Shown: in pieces, positions 14,085 to 21,658 of the stretch
Position numbering within the stretch: the first letter of the stretch is position 1
Layout of the letters: each line of letters opens with the position of its first letter
Assembly (NCBI GenBank): GCA_030432015.1
Contig: JAUIHJ010000013.1
Span: forward strand, 1 to 24,835
Length of the DNA stretch: 24,835 nt
Direction: 5' to 3'
Source: a bacterium
Lineage (GTDB): Bacteria > Planctomycetota > Planctomycetia > Pirellulales > Pirellulaceae
Translations under genes and position numbers: made by a program
Notes under the pieces: generated by a model
Told to the model about the DNA's origin: nothing
Database searches by the model: none
What the model saw: the letters and a program-made list of their open reading frames with translations, nothing else

Positions 14085-15707
14085 ATGACTGAAACGAGTT
14101 CCTCGACTGGAAACGGACTGCTACGAGCGATCGAGCGCGTGGGCAATCGCTTGCCCGACCCAGTGACCTTATTCGTGATCGGTGCGCTCGTCGTGTTGAT
14201 TACCTCCGAAGTGGCGTCGCGTGTCGGCTGGAGTGCGGAGAACCCGACCACCGGCAATATCGAAACGGTCAAGAGCCTGTTGTCCAGCGATGGGATGCAA
14301 TGGGTGTGGCGAAATCTGGTCTCGAATTTTACCGGATTCGCGCCGTTGGGTGTGGTGTTGGTTGCGATGATCGGCATTGGCGTGGCCGAGCGTTCCGGAT
14401 TGATCGATGCGTTGCTGAAGGGGACCGTGCTGTTGACGCCTCAGGCTTTGTTGACGCCGGCGGTGATTTTTGTGGGGGTCATGAGCAGCATGGCGTTGGA
14501 CGCCGGCTACGTGGTGCTGCCGCCGTTGGCTGCCGCCGTCTTTGCCCGGGCCGGTCGTTCGCCACTGGTCGGGTTGGCTGCGGTGTTTTCCGGAATCGCG
14601 GCCGGTTTTAGCGCCAACCTGCTGATCACGGGCCTCGACCCGTTGCTGCAGAGCTTTACCCAGGAGGCGGCCCAGATTCTCGATCCCAACTACCAGGTGG
14701 ATGTCCGCTGTAACTACTACTTCATGGTTGCATCAACGATCATGATCACGTTGGTTGGCTGGGGAGTTACGCGATTCGTGGTCGAGCGGCGCTATTCCGC
14801 AGACGACGTCCAAACTCAGATGGCCGCCGCGGAAACGGTCGAGTCAGACCAGGACCCGACGCTCGGCAGCACCGAACGCAAGGGACTGCTGTGGGCGGCA
14901 ATCGCCTTGACGGTTGCGACTTGCGGAATCATGGCCATGATCCTGATCGAGGGCGGTCCCCTGCATGGCACGATTGAACCGCGTCCGGGCTGGGAATTGG
15001 CGGTCTGGGTCGATGTGATCGTGCCGATTCTGTTCGTCTTGTTCCTCGTGCCCGGCCTGGCGTACGGCCTGGCGACGCGGTCGATCAAAAGCGATCGGGA
15101 TGTGGCAACAATGATGAACAAGACGATGAGTTCGATGGGGCCTTACATCATCCTCGCCTTCTTCGCAGCACAGTTTGTCGGCTGGTTCAGCGAATCAAAT
15201 CTCGGCAAAGTGATTGCCTTGGAAGGCGTGGCCCTGCTGCAATCGTGGCAGATGCCGGTCTGGCTGCTGGTCATCTCGATTGTCTTGCTGGCGTGCCTGC
15301 TCAACCTGTTTGTCGGCTCGGCATCCGCCAAGTGGGCATTGATCTCGACGGTCTTTGTGCCGATCTTTGCGGGGGTCGGCATCAGCCCGGAACTGACCCA
15401 GGCTGCCTACCGTATCGGCGATTCGGTGACCAATTCGATTTCACCACTGAACCCGTACGTCGTGATCATCCTGGTCTTCATGCGGCAGTATGAACCCAAG
15501 GCGGGCATTGGCTCACTGATCTCGTTGATGCTGCCATACACGGCCGCCTTCCTGGTGGCGTGGCTCGCCCTGCTGGTCCTCTGGATGGGGCTCAACCTGC
15601 CGTTGGGGCCGGGCGACTCGCAACTGTTCATCGAACCGTTGGGGAGCGTGTCGGCGCTGCTGCCGACAACCGCTGGCCTGGTCGGGCTGGAAGGCTCGGT
15701 CGCATGA
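14085..15707 (+). CDS. AbgT-family transporter
   Basis: A 540-residue inner-membrane protein of the AbgT family. Members take up p-aminobenzoyl-glutamate or, in some cases, export sulfonamides. Family segments are clear: GLLRAIERVGNRLPDPVTLF at the N-terminus, SSMALDAGYVVLPPL (about 134-148), GFSANLLITGLDPLLQSFTQ (about 174-193), and a C-terminal GIGSLISLMLPYTAAFLVAW segment ending in NLPLGPG. There are about ten hydrophobic segments. I start at ATG 14085 with GGAG 11 bases upstream. The frame is open back to 13881, but that extension is not family-like. The gene is divergent from an M20 dipeptidase and convergent with the helicase gene 30 bases away. Transport direction and substrate are not determined. 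Confidence 0.92.
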   Translation: MTETSSSTGNGLLRAIERVGNRLPDPVTLFVIGALVVLITSEVASRVGWSAENPTTGNIETVKSLLSSDGMQWVWRNLVSNFTGFAPLGVVLVAMIGIGVAERSGLIDALLKGTVLLTPQALLTPAVIFVGVMSSMALDAGYVVLPPLAAAVFARAGRSPLVGLAAVFSGIAAGFSANLLITGLDPLLQSFTQEAAQILDPNYQVDVRCNYYFMVASTIMITLVGWGVTRFVVERRYSADDVQTQMAAAETVESDQDPTLGSTERKGLLWAAIALTVATCGIMAMILIEGGPLHGTIEPRPGWELAVWVDVIVPILFVLFLVPGLAYGLATRSIKSDRDVATMMNKTMSSMGPYIILAFFAAQFVGWFSESNLGKVIALEGVALLQSWQMPVWLLVISIVLLACLLNLFVGSASAKWALISTVFVPIFAGVGISPELTQAAYRIGDSVTNSISPLNPYVVIILVFMRQYEPKAGIGSLISLMLPYTAAFLVAWLALLVLWMGLNLPLGPGDSQLFIEPLGSVSALLPTTAGLVGLEGSVA

Positions 15708-15737
15708 CGACGCCGTCCGTGGCCCGCTGTCATCGCC

Positions 15738-18665
15738 CTACATGAAGATTTCTTTCTCACGGATCTCGCTGGATGGCACCTGTTTGGCGCGAATGGCCTG
15801 TTCAATCAACCGTTCGCCTTCACCCCGATGGGCATACACGGCTTCGCCGGGACTCACGTGTTGGTTCCAGTACTGTTGATAGACCGAGACGATTTCCTTG
15901 TTTCTGGCCAGCTTGGCCGGTACGGCATGCAGCATGACGCGCTGCTGCTTTCGCCGGCGAAAGTATTTCCCGACGATTTCGGGTAGCACGCTGGAGATCC
16001 ATGTTTCTCGCACCTGCTGGACATATCGCGGGATGACGTAGCGGGGGCGGTGCAACGGGCCGAGTGCCTCGTGGATCGCGGCGGTGAAGATCGCGTTTTC
16101 GTCTTCGTCCGCGTGCTCCAGAAAGAGGCGTACGTATCCGCCGGCGCGCGTCCCCACATGAATCGGCAGCTTCGTGCGAATCAGTTGGGCGTCCACGAGC
16201 GCGTGCAGGACAGCCGTCCCAATGGCAGTCGCCAGCGACCCTGCTGTCCAGGGTTCCTTCGCGCCGGAAAACGGAGGGAAGCCGCCCCCGACCGCCGCAT
16301 TGCGGGTTTCCAAGGCACGCACCGGGCGATCGTGATACGGCTGGCCGATGCCCCATTTTTCCCGCACGTCCCGTCGACTGCCGACGCGGCGGAGCATCTC
16401 GTCGTTCAGCACATGCACGGAACCCTCAAGGCCTTCCGGTTTCAATTCGGTCAGCGCGGCGTGGACATGCCCAACCCCCTTTTCGATGGCCGCGTCGTCG
16501 GTGACGCCGTAGATCGTCTTATGCTTGGCGATGAAACGCCGATAGTCGTCCAACCCCTTGCTGAACTCCGGGGCGATGCAGACGATGTCCCAGTTGTTGG
16601 CCAGCTTGTGGGGATCGTCCGCATCCAGCCGGATGGAGCGGCCCCGCAGCTGATTCACGGTCATCGAGGTGGTCACCGTCGTCATGTCGATCAGCACATT
16701 GATCTTATTTGCGTCCCAGCCTTCGCCCAGCAGGCCACGCGTGCCGACCAGACATTTCGTCAGCCCCTGCTGGAATTGCTCCGTAATCAGTTCAATGTAA
16801 ACACGCGGACACCAATCGCCTCCGCGCCCGGTGATCACATGGAACCCATCTTCCTCACCCTGATGCAATTCGACTTGATAACCACGTTCACGCAGCCAGC
16901 CATCCGCGGCGACAACAAATCGGTCCGCCAGGTCGTCATCCACCAGCACACTCGATCCGGTGAGCAGGATCGGGTCGAGCGAATCGGTCGCGGCCGTATC
17001 CAGCAGGGCCTTGAATGCCGCCACGGCACCGCCTGCTTCGTCATCCAAGAGATGCTCGACGTCCGCCGTGACAGCCGACGTCTTTTCAAAATCCGCGACA
17101 ACGACCGCCCGAATCGCGGCCCCCAACTCCTGGGCCTCTGCCGACAGGATCGTGGGCAAGGCCAGCGTTTTGCTGCGAGAATAGGCCATCACGCGTCCTA
17201 CTGGCGAGGCACACGCCTGACATCCGGTATCGGTGATTTGAACGCCCAGGGTGCGGAGTCGCCGGATCGCTTGCTCGGCGCGGCGATGGTCGGCCGCGCG
17301 GGGGGAACGCCGTAGGTAGTGACGGACATAACGATCCAGGACCGGAATCAAGATCTCCATGGCAGGAATTTCGTCGGGTTGCAGGTCGAGCACCAATTCG
17401 GGCACGTTGTCCGGCAGCGACATGCTCCGCAAGGCCAGGAACAGGCGCCCGTTATCGGCGAACACCGAGTCCCGGCGATGAAAACTCTTCCAGTCCTTGG
17501 CGACTCCGGTTGGCAACCGATACTCTCGCAGAACGCGTTCGACCCATGTGGTCAGCGGTTCAAAGGAGATCGTGGCGGGCGTATCGTCTGCGAGCGGATT
17601 GTCGCCAACTGCGTCGGCCCCCGCTGTCTCGTCGGCGGATAAGGGCTCGTCGGTGGATAAGGGCTCACCGGCAGACATTGGCTCGTCTCGCGCCGCTGGC
17701 TCGCCGGCTCCGTCTGATTCCTCAGGCCGACAGAGATCGTTGACCAGCGCATCGAGTTGGTCGTCGGCGTTGGCAACGTAGGCCAATTCGTCCGCCGTGG
17801 GGCGGACAAAGTAGACAAGATCTTGGTAGGGGGCCAAGAACCCGTCTTTGACGACCGCCGGCACGGGGACTTCAAAATCAACCTCGCCAAAATATTTGTC
17901 ATACCGCTGAATATCATCCGGGCTGCGACCATCGCGATCAGGTGGCGTCGCCGTCAGTCCAATAACGATGGGATAATCCAGCAGCCCGTGCGCGTCGGAC
18001 AGGACACGCCCCCAATGCCCCATCAAGTGGTGGCATTCATCCAGAATGACAACCCCTAGACCTCGATCTCGCAATCGTTGCAGGGTTTCCAGCGACGAGC
18101 GGTGCAGGGTCTCGAGCGACTGTCCGCCGATCGCCAGGGCGTCGCGTAGCTGCTTTCGGTAGGCCCCCAAACGTTCGTTATAGTAGGCGGGGTTATGGCG
18201 GCGGAGGTCGTTGATCCAGACCATGGCCTCTGCCGCATCGAGGGCCTGCCCTTTTTCGAGCAGTTGCTGCTGCCAAAGTTCGACCGCCTGGGCGTCCTGG
18301 CTCGTGCCACCGCGATCTGGCAACGTCACCGCTTGATAGGTCAGCGACGTCAGCAACCCCGGCTGGTTGGGATTTGTGCTGACGGCGCCCTCACCCGCGT
18401 GTTCGATGGTAAACAGGTCCGTTCGCGCCGCCCATTGTGCTTGGATCGCCGAATTGGGCGAGAGGACCAGCGCCGGAGCCCGAATGCACTGGGCCCAGAG
18501 ATACAGACCGAGCACCGTTTTTCCGGAACCGGGCGGAGCCACGATATGCATTCGCCGTCGGCCCGCCGCAAGCTTTTCCTGCGCGATCCGCACGACCTCC
18601 GCCTGCGAGGGACGGAGCGTCCCCTTGAAGCGAATATCAGGATAGTGAGTTGAATTCTGAGGCAC
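15738..18665 (-). CDS. SF2 DEAD/DEAH-type helicase with unrecognised C-terminal module
   Basis: A 975-residue ATP-dependent nucleic-acid helicase or translocase of superfamily 2. Motif I is APPGSGKT (43-50), motif II DECHH (209-213), motif III GLTATPP (236-242) and motif VI QLRGRSIRLD (about 672-681); VGTRGLLGEGWDANKIN is the motif V region. Residues about 313-365 are an acidic insert with EPLS.D repeats between the two RecA-like lobes. A CQAC pair sits near residue 483. From about residue 790 to the end, the sequence (for example ARNKEIVSVYQQYWNQHVSP followed by GEAVYA) is a module I cannot name. The start is GTG 18665, because an in-frame TAA lies 24 bases upstream and no ATG precedes motif I closely. 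No SD is seen. The role could be repair, RNA metabolism or defence. No nuclease or methylase partner is nearby. Confidence 0.87.
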   Translation of the reverse strand: MPQNSTHYPDIRFKGTLRPSQAEVVRIAQEKLAAGRRRMHIVAPPGSGKTVLGLYLWAQCIRAPALVLSPNSAIQAQWAARTDLFTIEHAGEGAVSTNPNQPGLLTSLTYQAVTLPDRGGTSQDAQAVELWQQQLLEKGQALDAAEAMVWINDLRRHNPAYYNERLGAYRKQLRDALAIGGQSLETLHRSSLETLQRLRDRGLGVVILDECHHLMGHWGRVLSDAHGLLDYPIVIGLTATPPDRDGRSPDDIQRYDKYFGEVDFEVPVPAVVKDGFLAPYQDLVYFVRPTADELAYVANADDQLDALVNDLCRPEESDGAGEPAARDEPMSAGEPLSTDEPLSADETAGADAVGDNPLADDTPATISFEPLTTWVERVLREYRLPTGVAKDWKSFHRRDSVFADNGRLFLALRSMSLPDNVPELVLDLQPDEIPAMEILIPVLDRYVRHYLRRSPRAADHRRAEQAIRRLRTLGVQITDTGCQACASPVGRVMAYSRSKTLALPTILSAEAQELGAAIRAVVVADFEKTSAVTADVEHLLDDEAGGAVAAFKALLDTAATDSLDPILLTGSSVLVDDDLADRFVVAADGWLRERGYQVELHQGEEDGFHVITGRGGDWCPRVYIELITEQFQQGLTKCLVGTRGLLGEGWDANKINVLIDMTTVTTSMTVNQLRGRSIRLDADDPHKLANNWDIVCIAPEFSKGLDDYRRFIAKHKTIYGVTDDAAIEKGVGHVHAALTELKPEGLEGSVHVLNDEMLRRVGSRRDVREKWGIGQPYHDRPVRALETRNAAVGGGFPPFSGAKEPWTAGSLATAIGTAVLHALVDAQLIRTKLPIHVGTRAGGYVRLFLEHADEDENAIFTAAIHEALGPLHRPRYVIPRYVQQVRETWISSVLPEIVGKYFRRRKQQRVMLHAVPAKLARNKEIVSVYQQYWNQHVSPGEAVYAHRGEGERLIEQAIRAKQVPSSEIREKEIFM
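17637..17690. repeat. 18-bp in-frame tandem repeat in the helicase gene
   Basis: Three 18-base units start at 17637, 17655 and 17673. The first two are close copies (GGATAAGGGCTC core) and the third is diverged. They encode the six-residue EPLS.D repeats of the acidic insert. The 18-base period keeps the frame. Confidence 0.7.
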
Positions 18666-18689
18666 GCGAGATGTACGTTGAATCGATGC

Positions 18690-19100
18690 TTACGCGACGG
18701 TGACCTTGCCAGTGGCGGCCCATTCGAAACCACGGCACAGCAACTTTGGAGAGGACCGATTTCGTTTGGAATCGGGTCCGTGCTCCAGGCGATTGTGAAC
18801 AACGCGTCCCGCGCCGTGCGGCGCGACGCAGACCCAATATTCGACCTTCTTGCTCCACTCCGAATCTGCAGCAACCAGGAGTTCCGACCCCACGTCGCCG
18901 CACGGCTTGGCACACCGTTCGCCTTCGGTTTTGCAACCCTCCAGCCCCTCGGTGATCGGGTGTTGCCTGTCCTTGATCTTGGCAGCGAACTCACCGAGCG
19001 GGCCGTGTCCACCGGCCCGCTTTTTCCAAACGTGGCCGTGTAAACCCGCGTACTCGTCCCAATCCTGAACCGCGCTACTGGCAACATGTCGCGTTCGCAT
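18690..19100 (-). pseudogene. Degenerate C-terminal fragment of a ThuA-domain protein
   Basis: An open frame of 136 codons matches the second half of a ThuA domain: VQDWDEYAGLHGHVWKKRAG, GHGPLGEFAAKIKDRQHPIT, LVAADSEWSKK, GAGRVVHN and a CRGFEWAATGKVT end. The first half of the domain, about 100 residues or more, is missing; I find no trace of it upstream in any minus frame. Inside, conserved stretches are eroded: the usual DELY region reads EGERCAKPCG, and the region after RVVHN is altered. I therefore call it a decaying remnant. However, ATG 19100 has an AGGAG six bases upstream and the frame is intact, so a short product is possible. It ends 24 bases before the helicase GTG and in the same frame. 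Confidence 0.7.
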
Positions 19101-19180
19101 GAGCGGCTCCTGGTTGAATCGGTGGCAGGTAGGCAACGTTGGGCACACGTTCCGGCCGAGTACCGGGATCGACCTGGCCC

Positions 19181-19192
19181 GATTGTACAATC
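19181..19192. promoter_or_regulatory. 12-bp perfect palindrome GATTGTACAATC
   Basis: A perfect palindrome upstream of the ThuA fragment. It contains TACAAT, one mismatch from a -10 consensus, on both strands. It could be part of a promoter or a dimer-binding site. No -35 is evident. Confidence 0.3.
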
Positions 19193-19432
19193 AATGGCTG
19201 CGAGGTTCGCGGTCAGCTCGAGTTCTTTTGCGGATCCGATCACTGACGGCCAAGGGCTGTCGGCTTTTCGCTTGAGACACTCATCACAAACGAAGGCCCG
19301 CAGCATCTGCGCAGGATTCTTCGAAGTTTGCCCGACACATTTTGAAGTTGCCCGTTGGCGAATGCCGAAGGTATGGCAGTTTCTAGCCTGCCGCCGCGGC
19401 CAAGTTGCGCATCAGCAAAACTCACGCGGCGA

Positions 19433-19456
19433 ATTTCAAACCACTCGGTTTGAAAT
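19433..19456. repeat. Perfect 10-bp inverted repeat, 4-base loop
   Basis: ATTTCAAACC (19433-19442), loop ACTC, GGTTTGAAAT (19447-19456). On the + strand an A-run follows rather than T, so it is not a classical terminator for either strand. It is AT-richer than its surroundings. Confidence 0.75.
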
Positions 19457-19534
19457 ACAAAAAAGCCCTGCTTTAACAGCGATTGAGAGTCGGAACGGGT
19501 CAGTCGCGGATCTGCGTGCAGCCGGGCAGCAGCC

Positions 19535-19561
19535 GCGTCCGAGGCCGTTGGGCTCGGACGC
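19535..19561. promoter_or_regulatory. 9-bp inverted repeat upstream of the dual-protease operon (possible operator)
   Basis: GCGTCCGAG (19535-19543) and CTCGGACGC (19553-19561) are perfectly complementary, with 9 bases between. It overlaps the place where the -35 region of the downstream TATAAT promoter should lie, which would suit a repressor or activator site. Confidence 0.4.
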
Positions 19562-19577
19562 AGATGGGGCGCGGGAG

Positions 19578-19583
19578 TATAAT
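19578..19583 (+). promoter_or_regulatory. Consensus -10 (TATAAT) of the protease/STAS/cytochrome operon
   Basis: A perfect TATAAT lies 50 bases before the ATG at 19634. The -35 match is poor (TCGGAC at 18 bases spacing), so the promoter may need an activator, or may be fortuitous. Confidence 0.45.
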
Positions 19584-19633
19584 ATCCGCAAGGGACGCGA
19601 CCGGAAAACCTGCCTTGGGAATGTGATCACAAA

Positions 19634-21244
19634 ATGCGTTGGAAAACACGGCAAGAAATTGCAACTCGTACCACCCGCCGGGCCGGAATGCCTGGGGTCG
19701 CGCTGGCATTGTGTTGGTTTGTGGTCGGGCTTAGTCCGCACGCGTGCTCGGCCGACACGGCCTATCAGAGCGTGCTGATCGCCGATGTTCCGCACGTGAC
19801 GCAGAAGCCCGACTTCTGTGGCGAGGCCTGCGCCGAGATGTTTCTGCGCAAACTTGGCAAGCCGCTGGACCAGGACTTCGTCTTCGATCAAGCGGGACTT
19901 GATCCGCTGCTAGGGCGCGGTTGTTATACCCGCGAACTGGCGGTCGCCTTGCGGCGAATCGGCTTTCAAACCGGAAACGCCTGGTATTCGGTCTCGCCCG
20001 CCGACGCGGAACGCCAAATGGAGGGCCTGTTCCGCGACTTGCACACCGATCTGGTGGCAGGCATTCCGTCGATTCTGTGCATGCACTACGACGATCAGCC
20101 GAACACCACGGAGCATTTCCGGCTATTTCTTGGTTACGATGCCAAGACCGACGAAGCGATCTACCACGAACCGGCGGTCCCCGGCGGCGGCTATCGTCGG
20201 ATGAAACGCAAGCAGCTGCTGGAACTATGGCCGCTGAAGTACGACGCGCGACAGTGGACCGTGGTTCGATTTCGCCTCCAGCCCGGCCGCCTCGTCGAGG
20301 GAGCGACCGCCAGGGCGCTGACCGACGCGGACTATGCTCAACACGTGATGAGTCTCAAGACCCAATTGCAGTCGCTCCGCAGCCGGCAAGTCCGAATGCA
20401 GGCCGAGCGCGAGGCGGAGATCGAGTTGGAACGCAAACGGGAGGAGGCGGCCAAGGCGGAGGGCCAGGAGTACGAGTCCAAGAAACTCGCGCCACGCATC
20501 GTGAGCGATTTTCAGATCGTGCTGCAGCGCCCGTTTGTGGTTGTGGGTGACGAGTCCTTGGCAAGGGTCCAGCAACATGCCCAAGGCACGATCAAGTGGG
20601 CCGTCGATCGGCTCAAGCGAGATTTCTTCTCGCAAGACCCTGACCATGTGATTACGATCTGGTTGTTCAAGGACAAACAAAGCTACGAACAGAATGTGGT
20701 CGACCTCTTCCGCTCGCGTCCCCACACACCGTTTGGCTATTATTCGCCCTCGCAACGTGTGCTGGTCATGAATATTGACACTGGCGGCGGCACGCTGGTC
20801 CACGAAATCGTGCATCCGTTCATGGCAGCGAATTTTCCTGACTGTCCGTCATGGCTGAACGAGGGCATGGGCTCGCTGTACGAACAGTGCCAAGACAACA
20901 ACGGTCACATATGGGGCTTGACGAATTGGCGCCTCCGCGGGCTGCACGAGGCACTCCAGGACGAAGAATACGAAATGCCGACATTCAAAACATTGTGTGG
21001 CACGACCACGCGCGAATTCTATCGCGAAGATCCCGGCACCAACTATTCACAATCGCGTTACCTCTGCTACTACCTGCAACAGCAGGGCCTGCTGGTGAAG
21101 TTCTTTCACGATTTTCGCCGATCGGTCGCCGATGATCCTACCGGTTACAAGACGCTGCAGCGTGTGCTGGATGCTGAAGAGGAAGAGGAGATGGAAGCGT
21201 TTCAAGAGACGTGGACCGAGTATGTATTGAAACTTCGTTTTTAA
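19634..21244 (+). CDS. Secreted fusion of C39-like cysteine peptidase and HExxH metallopeptidase domains
   Basis: A 536-residue protein with an N-terminal signal peptide: basic start, hydrophobic core at about 20-33, and a likely cut after ACSA near residue 40. Residues 45-215 resemble a peptidase C39-like domain. The line DVPHVTQKPDFCGEACAEMF places a candidate nucleophile at C62 with Q57 before it, and EHFRLFLGYD gives a candidate H161. Residues 235-285 are a charged, probably coiled, linker. Residues 295-536 are a gluzincin-like domain: LVHEIVHPFMAANFP gives H390-E391-x2-H394, and CPSWLNEGMGSLYEQ gives E410 as third ligand, as in DUF1570/peptidase-MA-type proteins. I start at ATG 19634; ATG 19688 would also leave a signal peptide. 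It heads an operon with a STAS gene 20 bases downstream. Substrates unknown. Confidence 0.83.
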   Translation: MRWKTRQEIATRTTRRAGMPGVALALCWFVVGLSPHACSADTAYQSVLIADVPHVTQKPDFCGEACAEMFLRKLGKPLDQDFVFDQAGLDPLLGRGCYTRELAVALRRIGFQTGNAWYSVSPADAERQMEGLFRDLHTDLVAGIPSILCMHYDDQPNTTEHFRLFLGYDAKTDEAIYHEPAVPGGGYRRMKRKQLLELWPLKYDARQWTVVRFRLQPGRLVEGATARALTDADYAQHVMSLKTQLQSLRSRQVRMQAEREAEIELERKREEAAKAEGQEYESKKLAPRIVSDFQIVLQRPFVVVGDESLARVQQHAQGTIKWAVDRLKRDFFSQDPDHVITIWLFKDKQSYEQNVVDLFRSRPHTPFGYYSPSQRVLVMNIDTGGGTLVHEIVHPFMAANFPDCPSWLNEGMGSLYEQCQDNNGHIWGLTNWRLRGLHEALQDEEYEMPTFKTLCGTTTREFYREDPGTNYSQSRYLCYYLQQQGLLVKFFHDFRRSVADDPTGYKTLQRVLDAEEEEEMEAFQETWTEYVLKLRF

Positions 21245-21251
21245 GTCCACC

Positions 21252-21257
21252 AGGAGG
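21252..21257 (+). promoter_or_regulatory. SD (AGGAGG) that fixes the STAS gene start
   Basis: AGGAGG sits 7 bases before ATG 21265. It rules out the longer frame that begins at 21211 inside the upstream gene. Confidence 0.85.
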
Positions 21258-21264
21258 CAAGACC

Positions 21265-21618
21265 ATGGAATTGCGAGGACTCAAAGTCTTCACCAAGGGC
21301 GAGTTGTCGATTGTGACCTTTGAAGACAAGGGCTTTCTGGGACGTCAATCATTCATTGGCGAGGCTGGTGCACACCTCGATCAGATCGTTGATGAACACC
21401 ATACGAAGGTCCTGATTTTCGATCTTGCGGAGATCACCGGCCTCCCCAGTGACATGCTGGGCGTTCTTGTCGGGCTTCAACACCGCGGCATTGAGATTCG
21501 ACTCTTCAACGTCACCGACGAAGTTCGCGTGATCCTGGAGACGACCCGGCTGGAGGAACTCTTTGATATTCGTGAAGGGGACCTCTCGGCCTTGATCAGC
21601 GCGTCGACGGAAGAGTAA
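21265..21618 (+). CDS. STAS-domain protein (anti-sigma factor antagonist-like)
   Basis: A 117-residue single STAS domain with the standard order: KVLIFDLAEITGLPSDMLGV, then HRGIEIRLFNVTDEVRVILE and TRLEELFDI. In classical antagonists the phosphorylation site is the Ser of a D-S-S/T motif. Here the segment reads L-P-S-D-M-L-G, so S62 is in place but the preceding Asp is Pro. It may still be switched by a kinase, or it may be a structural partner. No anti-sigma kinase, phosphatase or sigma factor is in the window. It is cytoplasmic, although both neighbours encode exported proteins. Gaps of 20 bases upstream and 40 bases downstream to the next start suggest an operon. Confidence 0.87.
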   Translation: MELRGLKVFTKGELSIVTFEDKGFLGRQSFIGEAGAHLDQIVDEHHTKVLIFDLAEITGLPSDMLGVLVGLQHRGIEIRLFNVTDEVRVILETTRLEELFDIREGDLSALISASTEE

Positions 21619-21626
21619 GGCCACGT

Positions 21627-21642
21627 CGCATTTGGAAATGCG
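21627..21642 (+). promoter_or_regulatory. Intercistronic hairpin (7-bp stem) before the PVC cytochrome gene
   Basis: CGCATTT (21627-21633), GG, AAATGCG (21636-21642): a perfect stem with a tight 2-base loop, directly after the STAS stop. The in-frame TTG (21632) and ATG (21638) lie within it, and the SD of the chosen GTG start follows immediately. It could affect mRNA ends or translation of the downstream gene. Confidence 0.5.
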
Positions 21643-21650
21643 AGAGAGGA
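21643..21650 (+). promoter_or_regulatory. SD (AGAGAGGA) for the GTG start at 21659
   Basis: The purine-rich sequence ends 8 bases before GTG 21659. It supports that start over TTG 21632 or ATG 21638, which have no properly spaced SD and lie in a hairpin. Confidence 0.6.
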
Positions 21651-21658
21651 AACCGCAG

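Larger units (their letters stand above)
19101..19633. other. 533-base divergent intergenic region
   Basis: It lies between the ThuA fragment (-) and the dual-protease gene (+). I see no gene. It holds the palindrome GATTGTACAATC (19181-19192), a perfect 10-bp hairpin (19433-19456), a 9-bp inverted repeat (19535-19561) and a TATAAT hexamer (19578-19583). The missing 5' half of the ThuA gene is not found here. Confidence 0.6.

Noticed and set aside
15738..19100. Helicase plus neighbouring fragment as a novel defence system
   Set aside because: No nuclease, methylase, NTPase partner or other defence-like gene is adjacent, and the neighbour is a degraded ThuA domain. The evidence is too thin for a system call.
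18350..19306. A 318-codon minus-strand frame across the helicase start and the ThuA fragment
   Set aside because: It overlaps two better-supported frames and its product is basic low-complexity text without motifs.
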